A stretch of DNA of 29,009 nt from a virus, in the IMG/VR virus record IMGVR_UViG_3300030090_004646, positions 1-29,009 of that record; one strand, 5' to 3'. The position numbers and the translations under genes are program-made. The notes beneath the pieces are model-generated. The model was not told the origin of the DNA and ran no database searches. It was given only the letters and a program-made list of their open reading frames with translations. This document shows positions 5,603-14,140 of the stretch, in pieces (position 1 is the first letter of the stretch; each line of letters starts with the position of its first letter).

Positions 5603-6478
5603 TTATTTATCAAGTTCAACTTCCTCTACATCTTCTTCTTTACCTACAGGTTCTGGGTCTTTGTCTGAAGATGGTGCTACCCTTCCTAAGTATGGGTCAT
5701 AATCAAATAAACCATTTAAAGTACCTTCATCTAACTGAGGTGCTTGACTATCCCAAAAGTTCTTAATACCCATGTAACTACTACGATGGAAAACATCAAC
5801 ATGCTCTGGGTGAATAGAAGAACCCAAAGGAATATGATAAAGCATCAATGGCATAGCATAAGATTTACCAGGATTATAAAGTAAGTCATCAGCAACTGGA
5901 CGTGGTTTGACTCCACTATCAAGTTTCCATTTACCATTACGTCTTTCATGAAAACGCATGAGTTTCTCTGCATGGGATCTACGAATAGCATAACAGGCAG
6001 TAGAGAAATCATTTACAAATCTTTCATGAAGTCTAGCATGAATAGTTGTAGTACTAATAATTGCCATCTGGAAAATGTCCCAGTCATAAGGTAACTTAGA
6101 TATAACATGTTTCCAATTAAATCTCCAAGATCTTACAATACTCATATCACAATCATCTTCCATCATGATTGCATACTCACTATCAGATGTTTCTAACCAA
6201 GTCTTGATTGCTTTAAGGTGAGAAGTAACACATCCAATTTCACCAGAGGTCATCATCTCAGGATACCTACCAGTGATCACATCACTAAGGTCATCATCTC
6301 TACCATCATATGCAGAAATTCTGGTTACATCAGTAAGTTCCCAATCTTTAAATTGAGATTGCATATATTCCCATCTCTCTGGTTGACCGTCAAGATTGAT
6401 ACAGTAGATAGGACCAAATCCTCTTAGTTTTTCTACTGATTTATTTTTAATTACTGGTGGTGGAAGTTCTTGAAACAT
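5603..6478 (-). CDS. Glycosyltransferase family 25 (LPS-type)
   Basis: A 291-residue transferase of the GT25 family, which moves galactose or related sugars onto lipopolysaccharide or protein glycans. The family signatures are present: IYCINLDGQPER (residues 24-35), then GEIGCVTSHLKAIK (79-92), then the metal/nucleotide-sugar motif MMEDDCD (105-111). There is no membrane segment. The C-terminal tail is acidic and Pro/Glu-rich (after residue 265), probably disordered. It is the last gene of the glycan cluster and overlaps the upstream transferase by 32 bases. Donor and acceptor sugars cannot be read from the sequence. Confidence 0.85.
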   Translation of the reverse strand: MFQELPPPVIKNKSVEKLRGFGPIYCINLDGQPERWEYMQSQFKDWELTDVTRISAYDGRDDDLSDVITGRYPEMMTSGEIGCVTSHLKAIKTWLETSDSEYAIMMEDDCDMSIVRSWRFNWKHVISKLPYDWDIFQMAIISTTTIHARLHERFVNDFSTACYAIRRSHAEKLMRFHERRNGKWKLDSGVKPRPVADDLLYNPGKSYAMPLMLYHIPLGSSIHPEHVDVFHRSSYMGIKNFWDSQAPQLDEGTLNGLFDYDPYLGRVAPSSDKDPEPVGKEEDVEEVELDK

Positions 6479-7274
6479 AGTATGGAAGATTAGTAATGTA
6501 TTCTTTTAGTTGGTGTCTATCAAATCTTTGGGTCTTTTCCCATTCCTTATTATTATGATCCATGTGTGGGTTATTGAACCAAGAGTTTTCAGTTCGGGAA
6601 TGTTCTAAGTGGTATACTGTATTACCACACCTCTCTACATTATACCCTAACTTTTTGAATCTGTGGTATCTTTCAACATCTTCTGGTGCATATGCTCTGA
6701 AGTTTTCATTTTCCATACCACCCTCAATGTAAGACTTAGTATTAAAGAATTGACAAAATCCATATTGTGCGTCATAAGGAGTAGATACATTGATCAAGGT
6801 TCTGAAATCGAAATTATTATTTAAGAAATTAGAGACGACTTCATCAGTTGCGTTTACTCTTTGTTGAGCAGTTCCTCTTGCATATGGATACACAAGATCA
6901 GCACCTTCCCTAATTAATTTATATGCTTCTTGATAGGAGGTTTTAGGAAGTAAAATATCTGTATCATAATTTACAACAACAGAAGTCTCTACCTCCATTA
7001 GCATATCATTGAGAACCTTTTGTCTATGAAACAATGGTTCATCAGTTTTAAAAAAGGAGTGAGTTATATTTTCAATATCACCTTCACAGTATTCTTCAAT
7101 TTGTGGAAGAGCTGTACTGAAGAAGATGGATTCATTATGATGCTCATGAATAATAAAGTTAGTATCAAATAGTGTGTTAAGATAACACAGAGTTGTAATA
7201 ACATTCCTAAGTCTATCATCAGATTCAATCCTAACGGGAACAATAAAGGTTACATCTTTTAAATTATCTTTCAT
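6447..7274 (-). CDS. Glycosyltransferase, GT-A fold with DTD motif
   Basis: A 275-residue enzyme from the ATG at 7274 (upstream in-frame ATGs lie deeper in the previous gene). The start DVTFIVPVRIESDDRLRNV (about 7-25) is a GT-A nucleotide-binding opening. VVNYDTDILLP (100-110) holds the DxD metal motif. YAPEDVERYHRF in the C-terminal third resembles the galactosyltransferase-type C-terminal motif (acidic ED after a Gly/Pro turn), and HLEHSRTEN near the end carries the histidine often used for metal binding in this group. It is a likely hexosyltransferase in the phage glycan pathway. Family assignment beyond GT-A is uncertain. Confidence 0.75.
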   Translation of the reverse strand: MKDNLKDVTFIVPVRIESDDRLRNVITTLCYLNTLFDTNFIIHEHHNESIFFSTALPQIEEYCEGDIENITHSFFKTDEPLFHRQKVLNDMLMEVETSVVVNYDTDILLPKTSYQEAYKLIREGADLVYPYARGTAQQRVNATDEVVSNFLNNNFDFRTLINVSTPYDAQYGFCQFFNTKSYIEGGMENENFRAYAPEDVERYHRFKKLGYNVERCGNTVYHLEHSRTENSWFNNPHMDHNNKEWEKTQRFDRHQLKEYITNLPYYVSRTSTTSN

Positions 7275-8001
7275 CTGGTTTACCATACTTATGCCAAAGG
7301 TATTCAATTTCTTCTTTATTAATTAACCAAGAAGTTCCATCCTCTGGATTTGAAAACTGACCATCATATTTTGTATTGGCACTTACTCTATCGTCATGCT
7401 CTCTTATAGAAACAATAGTCTTATCAATAATCTTTGGTAAACCAAACGAAGAATAAAGACGTTGGTAGAAATCAGTATCCATAAACAAGTCTACATTATC
7501 ATCAAAAAATTCAGTAATCTCTGTTCTGAATGTAATGACAGATGGGTTACCAATCAGGTTGTTTCCTTCTAGTTGATACTTTGCCCATTTAGGTGTCCTC
7601 TCTCTAAAGTATTCTCTAGTATTCTTAGTGTGGTTGTAACCACATGCTGCCCATTGTGTTCCATCTGACATGGCATTGACAATAGTTTCTAGAGCAAGAT
7701 TAGAATAGAAGAAATCATCCATAAACATAATCTTGGTGATATCTCCTGAAGCAAGTGATAATGCTACGTTGATGTTAGGAGAGATTCTACCTCTTCCATA
7801 GAAGTTGCGAACATATCTAATCTCAATGGCATCAGAATATGCCTCACATACAGTCATGATATCATTGTTTTTACTATGATCAGATACAATGACTTCAAAA
7901 TCTTGATAGGACTGACCCTTAATTGTTCCTAACAATTCATTCAAATATTCATGTCCGTTACCACCTGCCTCATGGGTAGGAATACAAATAGAAACTCTCA
8001 T
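7264..8001 (-). CDS. Glycosyltransferase family 2
   Basis: A 245-residue inverting GT2 enzyme. VSICIPTHEAGGNGHEYLNE at the N terminus is the standard GT2 opening; FEVIVSDHSKNND binds the nucleotide, and the metal motif appears as MFMDDFF. The start at 8001 (MRVSICIP) forms an ATGA overlap with the upstream fucosyltransferase-like gene; an ATG four codons upstream is less likely. There is no membrane helix, so it probably works at the cytoplasmic face on a lipid- or protein-linked acceptor. Specific sugar unknown. Confidence 0.88.
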   Translation of the reverse strand: MRVSICIPTHEAGGNGHEYLNELLGTIKGQSYQDFEVIVSDHSKNNDIMTVCEAYSDAIEIRYVRNFYGRGRISPNINVALSLASGDITKIMFMDDFFYSNLALETIVNAMSDGTQWAACGYNHTKNTREYFRERTPKWAKYQLEGNNLIGNPSVITFRTEITEFFDDNVDLFMDTDFYQRLYSSFGLPKIIDKTIVSIREHDDRVSANTKYDGQFSNPEDGTSWLINKEEIEYLWHKYGKPDER

Positions 8002-8783
8002 AATTTTATCCAAGTATCGGGTATAATGTCTTGCGTATTATTTGCTGCTGTATATCCTTCAGTTCCAAACCATCTATTAGGTGCAATAATCTGTTCACTC
8101 TTAGATAAGAAAGCACCCCACCAACTGAAGGAACTATTAGCAATGATGTGGTGTGTACACATAGTCATCAAACACATATCAATTAAATTATCACCTGATT
8201 CAGAAACCATAAATCTATTACCTGAGAAAAGTTTTTCTTTCATACACCACTCAGGTTCATCAGAGAAAACAAGTACAGGTATTTTAGCATCAAACTTTGA
8301 TAGTGCTTTCTCATAATACTCCATTGAACATGGTGGATGATCAACTGCCTTCTCAACATAGTCAGTTCTACGAACATGAAGTGAAATAATCTCATCAAAA
8401 TCTTCCATCATTTCTTTACAAGGTTCAAGAACATCTTTTTTAAATGTGAAGTCTTGACGGATACTGTCTTCAATGCCAGAGAAATACTTATGAGTTTGAA
8501 AATAACCAAACAAGTTTACATTGTCTGGGCATTCATCAACATACTTTTGATCATAATGAAACTGTTGCTCTTGATAATATGTACCAGGAATAAATGTTTT
8601 TGATTTTAAATTAGGAAGAGTAAATGCTTCAAATAATTGATGATCATGCCACTCATCTTTAAATTCGCTATTAGGGATAGTAAATTCATATCCATGTTTA
8701 TTAGCAATACCTCTCAAGGCAGCATACTGAAACATTTGATTGCCAAGTCGTCCATGCCGACCAATATGATTAAAACCTATCAT
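7998..8783 (-). CDS. GT11 family (alpha-1,2-fucosyltransferase type)
   Basis: A 261-residue enzyme with all main GT11 signatures: GRLGNQMFQYAALR at residues 11-24, the GDP-sugar motif HVRRTDY at 136-142, VLVFSDEPEW near 170-179 and NSSFSWWGA at 216-224. These enzymes transfer L-fucose from GDP-fucose to the 2-hydroxyl of galactose. No GDP-fucose synthase is seen in the window. A GDP-mannose 3,5-epimerase is, so the related donor GDP-L-galactose is a possible alternative (inference). It overlaps both neighbours by 4 bases, consistent with one transcript. Confidence 0.9.
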   Translation of the reverse strand: MIGFNHIGRHGRLGNQMFQYAALRGIANKHGYEFTIPNSEFKDEWHDHQLFEAFTLPNLKSKTFIPGTYYQEQQFHYDQKYVDECPDNVNLFGYFQTHKYFSGIEDSIRQDFTFKKDVLEPCKEMMEDFDEIISLHVRRTDYVEKAVDHPPCSMEYYEKALSKFDAKIPVLVFSDEPEWCMKEKLFSGNRFMVSESGDNLIDMCLMTMCTHHIIANSSFSWWGAFLSKSEQIIAPNRWFGTEGYTAANNTQDIIPDTWIKL

Positions 8784-9649
8784 AAGAATTTCAGGAGATT
8801 GTTTACACGATTGATGAAGGTATGGTTTTCTTTAACATAAGTCATTGCTGCCTTCATGTCAACTGTTCTATTTACCTCTGCATTTAAAAGGTTTTCATAC
8901 AAAGTATGAGGTGTACCACCAAACACAATATGATCTCCTAATGCTCTTTTCACCAGTGGAGAATTAGTACCAGTAATTCTACCATAACTAATATTCTTAA
9001 ACATTCTACACGGAATGTATCCACATTGCAAGTGCCAATCACTTCTAAAGTCAGGACATAAAAACGAAGATCTAATTAAGTTCCTATTCTCTTCATCAGA
9101 TGCATTCTGAGTATAAACATCAAACTGAACTTGGTGCTTTTCATTCATAATGTTTGCGAACTCTTGTGCCCACCATGGTCCTTGTTCATAGAGCATTGCA
9201 ACATAATTTACTTTCTTTCTGGTAGGTATGAATTCAACATAATCATCAGTATTAATTTCATCTGGTAGAAGATCAGTTCCCCAACATTGATAAATTGATC
9301 TTGTAGATTCGTCCCAATAAGTAAGATCGGCAACCTTCTCATGGATCTCTTCTTGAGGAAGATAATTACCAAGTTTTATAATATTCTCATATGGAATACC
9401 TTGATCAACCAACTCTTGAGTGGGAAGATGGTGTGTAATATACTTACAATCTTTTCTGATTGGCATACCTCTCTTCACCGAATCCTCTACAAAAATTACA
9501 GAGTTTGATACATCTATACTATCAACATCAGAAGTATCAACCCAATGAGTTTCCCAACCAAGTTTCTTGAATGCTCTATAGTATCCATTCTGAACGTAAC
9601 TATGAGTTGAGGTATGAAGTTTATGTGCCCAAATAATAACTTTGTTCAT
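8780..9649 (-). CDS. Putative GT-B-like glycosyltransferase
   Basis: A 289-residue protein. It starts with a Rossmann-like segment (KVIIWAHKLHTSTHSYVQNG, then YYRAFKKLGWETHWVD). A C-terminal portion (FRSDWHLQCGYIPCRMFKNI, then SYGRITGTNSP) resembles the donor-binding half of GT-B or CgeB-like proteins, where the region detects an old name or state and then selects a nearby acceptor loop. It ends in a helix-rich tail (VNNLLKF). I cannot fix a family number. Position among transferases, with 4-base overlaps on both sides, supports a role in the same glycan pathway. Confidence 0.6.
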   Translation of the reverse strand: MNKVIIWAHKLHTSTHSYVQNGYYRAFKKLGWETHWVDTSDVDSIDVSNSVIFVEDSVKRGMPIRKDCKYITHHLPTQELVDQGIPYENIIKLGNYLPQEEIHEKVADLTYWDESTRSIYQCWGTDLLPDEINTDDYVEFIPTRKKVNYVAMLYEQGPWWAQEFANIMNEKHQVQFDVYTQNASDEENRNLIRSSFLCPDFRSDWHLQCGYIPCRMFKNISYGRITGTNSPLVKRALGDHIVFGGTPHTLYENLLNAEVNRTVDMKAAMTYVKENHTFINRVNNLLKFL

Positions 9650-10326
9650 CGTAATGAAGGGGGTAATGAATAATGAAATACGAAGGGAGTTAGTCCTTTG
9701 TTCTCTGGAAGGTCTCTTTCATATGAGAACTTTGCTGCAACTTCTACGGGAGCATATTTACATCCTTGTTCCTCATATAGATGTTTGTTATGAACACAGA
9801 TGTTTCCATCTTCATTAAACAAACCAGCGTTCATGTGTTTATAGAAATCTCCTTGGTTTACATCCCATGGGATGACAACTTTATTAGGAACATCCATTAG
9901 TTTTTTACTGCGGAGAGAAACTCCACCATTTCCAACTCTCTGGTGATTACCAAAGGGATCGATGTAAGCATTCTCAGACCATGCCCATGGTGCACCAATG
10001 TAATCATACTCTAGGAAATCATCAGTCCATGCACTTGGATTAACAACAAACCCATGATCTTGAATAATTAACATGTGGGTTGTTTCAATATGCTGTCCAA
10101 TATTATAGATCATGTAAAAACTATAATCATCAATACTACGAATAGGATAAATCATCTCCTCAAAGTTGATCTCAGTAGGTAGATCTGAGGGGACTTTATC
10201 CTTTTCACTAATTAGTTTTACATCACCAAAGTTGATGTTTTTAATACTTGCTTTCAGAGCAGCTATGTGCCCTTCCATACGCATATTAGTTAGTGCTACT
10301 AACGTTACATCTTTTAGATCAAGCAT
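9646..10326 (-). CDS. DUF5672 glycosyltransferase-like protein
   Basis: A 226-residue protein matching the DUF5672 pattern: VTLVALTNMRMEGHIAALKASI at the start, MLIIQDHGFVVNPSAW in the middle, EYDYIGAPW, and VGNGGVSLRSKKLMD. DUF5672 occurs in polysaccharide loci, and the layout (Asp-rich QDHG, GAPW and GNGG.SLR) resembles the active face of GT-A transferases. The biochemical activity of the family is not settled, so the substrate is unknown. It overlaps its neighbours by 4 and 8 bases in the glycan operon. Confidence 0.8.
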   Translation of the reverse strand: MLDLKDVTLVALTNMRMEGHIAALKASIKNINFGDVKLISEKDKVPSDLPTEINFEEMIYPIRSIDDYSFYMIYNIGQHIETTHMLIIQDHGFVVNPSAWTDDFLEYDYIGAPWAWSENAYIDPFGNHQRVGNGGVSLRSKKLMDVPNKVVIPWDVNQGDFYKHMNAGLFNEDGNICVHNKHLYEEQGCKYAPVEVAAKFSYERDLPENKGLTPFVFHYSLPPSLR

Positions 10327-11266
10327 AATATGGACTCTTCTTTTTATACTCTTGATATTCTATTCTACATTCATCACCTTTGAAAAGGTTACCTTCTCTA
10401 TCCATATACGTCCAGTTATCAACGATTGAATCATCAGGTCTCCACCATCCATCAGATCTATTCCAATCAAACCAATACTTAGGAGAGATAATAACATTTG
10501 CAACATCGTTCAACCAGACTGGCCAAAAACAAAAAGTAGATGCACTCATAATCACATACTTTGCATTGTTTAGAATAGAGTAATCAATTCCAATAGGACC
10601 GCCAGGATACTTGTACCAACCAATACTACCTTGTAATTCATCTTTCTCTTCAGCAATAGCAGATCCAATTACTTCAGCATCAGGAATAAACTTCTTTGCA
10701 GCACCAGGATCATCAGTAACAACATAAAATTTTAGATTATAATTACCACAAATGTCTCTCATATTATCCATTGCCATAGAATAATATTCTGGAGGAAGTA
10801 CAGATGCACCAGTTAGATAATCACCACCACGAAACTGAATAATACAACACTCCTCGTCAGTGATATAAGGTTGATCATATGCCAACCATTCTTTAATCTT
10901 ACTACGATGCTCATTGATGTATGACATCTTCTGCATCGTACCTTCAATTTTAGTATTGTCAGCAACACATAGAAGTCCAGGATCAACAAATCCCATATTC
11001 CAACCATTCTTAGGATGAGGAATCTTAAGTTCTGCATAGTATCTTTCGATTCCTTTAGGTAAAGAAGTAGGAGGTCCTCCTTCAGGACCAGATCCACCAG
11101 TGATTTCTTTACCAAGATCTACAGGCATAAACTTAGCACCCTTCCAACGTTCTGGACATTGGATACCAAACTCATATCCATTTGCTTCAGCAATTAATCG
11201 AGTTACAACATAGTTCCACAATTGATTACCAATTCCAGATCCTCTATAAATTTCAGTTGTCAGCAT
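10319..11266 (-). CDS. Diverged GT11-like (fucosyltransferase-like) protein
   Basis: A 315-residue protein with a degenerate GT11 pattern: GSGIGNQLWNYVVTRLIAEA at residues 10-29 replaces G-x-LGNQ-F-Q-Y, IIQFRGGDY at 142-150 replaces HxRRxDY (the histidine is Gln), and SASTFCFWPVWL at 241-252 replaces NSSFSWWGA. It carries a long Gly/Pro-rich insertion near 57-72. Either it is a distant GT11/GT-B member using another GDP-sugar, or the GDP-binding site has changed. It overlaps its neighbours by 8 and 14 bases. The relationship is seen in the motifs; activity is inference. Confidence 0.65.
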   Translation of the reverse strand: MLTTEIYRGSGIGNQLWNYVVTRLIAEANGYEFGIQCPERWKGAKFMPVDLGKEITGGSGPEGGPPTSLPKGIERYYAELKIPHPKNGWNMGFVDPGLLCVADNTKIEGTMQKMSYINEHRSKIKEWLAYDQPYITDEECCIIQFRGGDYLTGASVLPPEYYSMAMDNMRDICGNYNLKFYVVTDDPGAAKKFIPDAEVIGSAIAEEKDELQGSIGWYKYPGGPIGIDYSILNNAKYVIMSASTFCFWPVWLNDVANVIISPKYWFDWNRSDGWWRPDDSIVDNWTYMDREGNLFKGDECRIEYQEYKKKSPYYA

Positions 11267-12155
11267 AGATAAACTCCTCGTAGAATTCTTGGTTTAATAC
11301 TAGTTCCCTAGGGTACTCTTCGGGATCAAAAGGAACGATTTTATAATCGTAATAACCTCTTCCAAGAATATCTTTGTTGTTTTTAATATTCTCCTCAAGG
11401 TTATCTTTCACCATGTCATTATTATGTTCTTGGTGACCATAACCCTGTAGTTTCTCTTTGATTTTATCATTACCACCAAGGAAACTAAAGTGCCAACCAC
11501 AACCATCAATAAGATATTCTTTAACATGATCAGGACCTTTACCAGTATTACGACAAGTATTGAATCCACCAAATGCTTTCATATATGCAAGAGTGCAGAA
11601 CTGAGGACCTCTCCACTTCTCAACAGGTTCACCATGTTCATACATCAATCGATTAACATGACACATGAAAAACTTTTGATGACCAGTGTACATTGCTTTG
11701 TCATCAGTAAACCATTCTTGAATATCTGCTAGTGCTTCAGGAAGGATAATTTCATCAAGATCACTCTGAATAATAATGTCATCATCACTAGCATGTTCTA
11801 AAGGTGATTCAATCAAACAATCTCTACCATACATTGAACGTTGCCAACGAACTGGCCAAGTTCTTTTATCTTCTTCATCTCTATTACTATGATAATCTTG
11901 TTTAAACGTAGACCAATCTAAATTTCTTTCTCTAATATCAATCTGACGATAGATGATCTTATCCATGTATGGTTCAAGTTCCTTTTCATACTTGGGTAAC
12001 ATCCATTCCCTTTCAACACCACTGTAAGTAATGGCATTCTCATTGATACAGAAATGATCTACATGATCATAATGAGTTCTAAGTCTTAAAAGTAAGAGTT
12101 TGATTGGTTCATGAGATAAATTAAAACAATCAAATACTTTACGAACCTTTTTCAT
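11253..12155 (-). CDS. Glycosyltransferase family 17 (N-acetylglucosaminyltransferase type)
   Basis: A 300-residue protein matching GT17: VFDCFNLSHEPIKLLLLRLR at the N terminus (VxDxFxFxxExxLLxxRL pattern), VDHFCINENAITYSG (32-46), and DDDIIIQSDLDEIILPE (124-140), where DLDE is the metal/nucleotide motif. The best-known GT17 enzyme adds the bisecting GlcNAc to eukaryotic N-glycans; bacterial and phage members have unknown acceptors. It is cytosolic with no membrane helix. It is joined by an ATGA overlap to the small upstream gene. Confidence 0.85.
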   Translation of the reverse strand: MKKVRKVFDCFNLSHEPIKLLLLRLRTHYDHVDHFCINENAITYSGVEREWMLPKYEKELEPYMDKIIYRQIDIRERNLDWSTFKQDYHSNRDEEDKRTWPVRWQRSMYGRDCLIESPLEHASDDDIIIQSDLDEIILPEALADIQEWFTDDKAMYTGHQKFFMCHVNRLMYEHGEPVEKWRGPQFCTLAYMKAFGGFNTCRNTGKGPDHVKEYLIDGCGWHFSFLGGNDKIKEKLQGYGHQEHNNDMVKDNLEENIKNNKDILGRGYYDYKIVPFDPEEYPRELVLNQEFYEEFIYADN

Positions 12156-12334
12156 TCTTCAACACTCTCCAAACTTTCAATTGAATCACATGGTACTTCA
12201 TGATCACCGATTTTATACCAGTGCTGTGGAATACCAATACTATCTTTCCTAACACCTAAGTATGAGAGATCACTATAGGAATCCTCACGCAAAATTGCCT
12301 GTAATCTCCAATGCACTAGTTCAGATTTCTTCAT
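12152..12334 (-). CDS. Small protein of unknown function (60 aa)
   Basis: A 60-residue soluble protein with no recognisable motif, rich in charged residues and ending in an acidic tail (SIESLESVEE). Its ATG lies 14 bases inside the upstream gene and its stop forms ATGA with the GT17 start, so it sits within one translated string. The segment GIPQHWYKIGDHEVPCDSIE suggests a compact fold. Its location implies an accessory part in the glycan operon, but the sequence gives no function. Confidence 0.6.
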   Translation of the reverse strand: MKKSELVHWRLQAILREDSYSDLSYLGVRKDSIGIPQHWYKIGDHEVPCDSIESLESVEE

Positions 12335-12497
12335 GTTTCTTCTCCAGTTCTAATTTCAGTTGTCTTTCGCATTCATACTCAAGTGTATATACTGCATCTT
12401 GCAAGTATTTTTCAAACTGGTTGTCTTCAAATAAATCATGCAAGTGTGCGATATGTTCAAGTGCAAATACCAGTTTGGTTTTGCTATCCATTTTCAT
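12321..12497 (-). CDS. Small helical protein of unknown function (58 aa)
   Basis: This protein is almost entirely helix-forming, with leucine and charged residues alternating (LVFALEHIAHLHDLFEDNQF, then YLQDAVYTLEYECERQLKLE), so it is probably a helical hairpin or coiled coil. The frame stays open back to 12557 inside the methyltransferase gene. The ATGs at 12497 (MKMDSK) and 12491 (MDSK) give short overlaps typical of this operon; I use 12497. Function unknown; perhaps a structural partner of a neighbouring enzyme. Confidence 0.55.
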   Translation of the reverse strand: MKMDSKTKLVFALEHIAHLHDLFEDNQFEKYLQDAVYTLEYECERQLKLELEKKHEEI

Positions 12498-13296
12498 CTT
12501 TTTTGACATAAACAACACGGTTTTGACTCCACTTCTCTTCAATCTTCTCACTATCATCTACCAAGAAGGTATCATCTAAAGCACGTACACATTCTTTATG
12601 TTTGAATGCGTTTTCTTCAGAGTCAATGTTCCTAACAATGTAAGTGTATTGTGATTGCGTGATCACTTTATTCACATACATCAATTGAGTTTTTAGGTCA
12701 CATTCAGATAGAGAGTTGACTGCGATAGTCAAATCAATTCTATCACCAAAGTCATAATTTTCAACTTCAGTGCAAGGTAATGTTATAATTTTAGCACTCT
12801 TTCCAATTTCTTTCAAGTACCTATCTGCCAACTTACATGCTTCAGGAGTATCGATCAAAATATACTTCTCAAAATTATCTGATAATTCATGAAGCATACA
12901 AGCAACACCACCATATCCTCCACCAATTTCTACGATAGTCTGAACACTAGAGTTAGACCCAATAAAATTCATAACATCTAACATGTTATATGAATTTTTT
13001 AATGTGGCAGAAGAGCACTTACCAAATTCAAATTCATACTGTTTAGGTCTGCAATAAGATTCATTTACTAAGAACTTATCTACGTTATCTTTCCAAATAT
13101 TATAGAGAGGGTGAGTCATGATTTTACTATAGTAATAATCAGCTACCTCTCTAGGTCCACCCTCAAGGATTTTAGTGTAGTCAGGATCAATTTTAAATGT
13201 AGAAAATGCTTCGTCATCTTCCGCTGCTTTTAGACAAGCAGCATTGTATTTTTCATTGTTATTGGAGTTGATTGTCCAACCATAATCTTCATTCAT
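12484..13296 (-). CDS. SAM-dependent methyltransferase, putative sugar O-methyltransferase
   Basis: A 270-residue enzyme from the ATG at 13296, which overlaps the upstream gene by 8 bases. SAM motif I is clear: TIVEIGGGYGGVACML (mid-protein), followed by ILIDTPEACKLADRYL (motif II region) and DLTIAVNSLSECD. An N-terminal helical domain of about 110 residues precedes the Rossmann core, and NSLSE in place of a simple acidic loop fits the putative sugar O-methyltransferase group in polysaccharide loci. It would add a methyl group to a sugar of the phage-made glycan. The methyltransferase call is firm; the sugar substrate is inferred from neighbours. Confidence 0.8.
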   Translation of the reverse strand: MNEDYGWTINSNNNEKYNAACLKAAEDDEAFSTFKIDPDYTKILEGGPREVADYYYSKIMTHPLYNIWKDNVDKFLVNESYCRPKQYEFEFGKCSSATLKNSYNMLDVMNFIGSNSSVQTIVEIGGGYGGVACMLHELSDNFEKYILIDTPEACKLADRYLKEIGKSAKIITLPCTEVENYDFGDRIDLTIAVNSLSECDLKTQLMYVNKVITQSQYTYIVRNIDSEENAFKHKECVRALDDTFLVDDSEKIEEKWSQNRVVYVKKDENG

Positions 13297-14140
13297 AATT
13301 TTTTTTAATCTCCTCAAATACTTTTTCTATTCCATCCTCAATGGATGTTTTTGCTTTCCACCATTTTCTAATAAATGGGTTTGCTTCATTACGAAGATCT
13401 TTTTGCACTTCGTCCTTCGTTTGTGCTTTCTCAACCGAGACAGTCTTGCCTTCGGCTTTGAATATACCTTGTATGATTTTCGCAATTTCCAGTATAGTTG
13501 TAGAGCGAAAAGAAGTAATATGAAGCTCACTATCAGAAGTGAACTCACTATACTCCAACATAACTTGCTCAAGTGCTTCGCAACAATCTTCAGCATATAA
13601 AAATTCCCTTTGTTCTGTTCCGTCCGTCATCATATTTATGACACCAGTTTCAAACCCCTTATGGATGAAATCCGTAATGACATGTGCTTTCTCCATGTCC
13701 TTTTCAATTCCATATACATTCCAGAACTTAACAATCAACCCACCAAGAGACTTGGTATAAAGTTCACCAACTCTTTTCATCACACCATAGGGAGAGTAAG
13801 ACATATTACTCATTTGAGATGATGCAAATACAAATGGTTTTTTATATTCACTCAAATATCCAAATGCATTTGCCATCATTCGAGTGTTGTTATCTATAAA
13901 CTTAAAAGTATGTTGATACTTCTTGAGATAATGTGATCCACCTACATCAAAAGCAAGAAAGAAAACAAAATCAGAATCCATAATTAAATTTCTTAAAAAT
14001 GGATTTGGAATGTGTGTCATATCTTCATGTTGACCATTTGCAATATCAAACTCTCTTACAAGATATCCTTTCTCTGTAAGATATTGTGTCAGATATGCAC
14101 CTATTTGTCCTGAAGATCCAAGTATTGTTATTCTATTCAT
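13289..14140 (-). CDS. NAD(P)-dependent epimerase/dehydratase (extended SDR)
   Basis: A 283-residue SDR. The nucleotide-binding loop ITILGSSGQIGAYL is at residues 4-17, and the catalytic Tyr/Lys are in YGVMK (Tyr118, Lys122); FASSQMSNMS just before supplies the serine. DGTEQREFLYAEDCCEAL in the C-terminal half is the usual substrate-domain motif of nucleotide-sugar enzymes. It overlaps the 3-dehydrase gene by 8 bases. A plausible job is reducing or epimerising the 4-keto sugar released by that enzyme, but the exact reaction cannot be read. Confidence 0.85.
   Translation of the reverse strand: MNRITILGSSGQIGAYLTQYLTEKGYLVREFDIANGQHEDMTHIPNPFLRNLIMDSDFVFFLAFDVGGSHYLKKYQHTFKFIDNNTRMMANAFGYLSEYKKPFVFASSQMSNMSYSPYGVMKRVGELYTKSLGGLIVKFWNVYGIEKDMEKAHVITDFIHKGFETGVINMMTDGTEQREFLYAEDCCEALEQVMLEYSEFTSDSELHITSFRSTTILEIAKIIQGIFKAEGKTVSVEKAQTKDEVQKDLRNEANPFIRKWWKAKTSIEDGIEKVFEEIKKNYE

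Noticed and set aside
5604-5611. GATAAATA on the minus strand as a late promoter for the 127-aa membrane protein
   Set aside because: It matches 7 of 8 bases and is well placed (22 bases before the ATG at 5582), but the region is AT-rich and it overlaps the end of the GT25 gene; left out of the feature list as unproven, though worth mapping.
13634-13641. CATAAATA on the minus strand, a late-promoter-like box
   Set aside because: It is deep inside an SDR coding region, far from any start codon, and likely due to AT-rich sequence.
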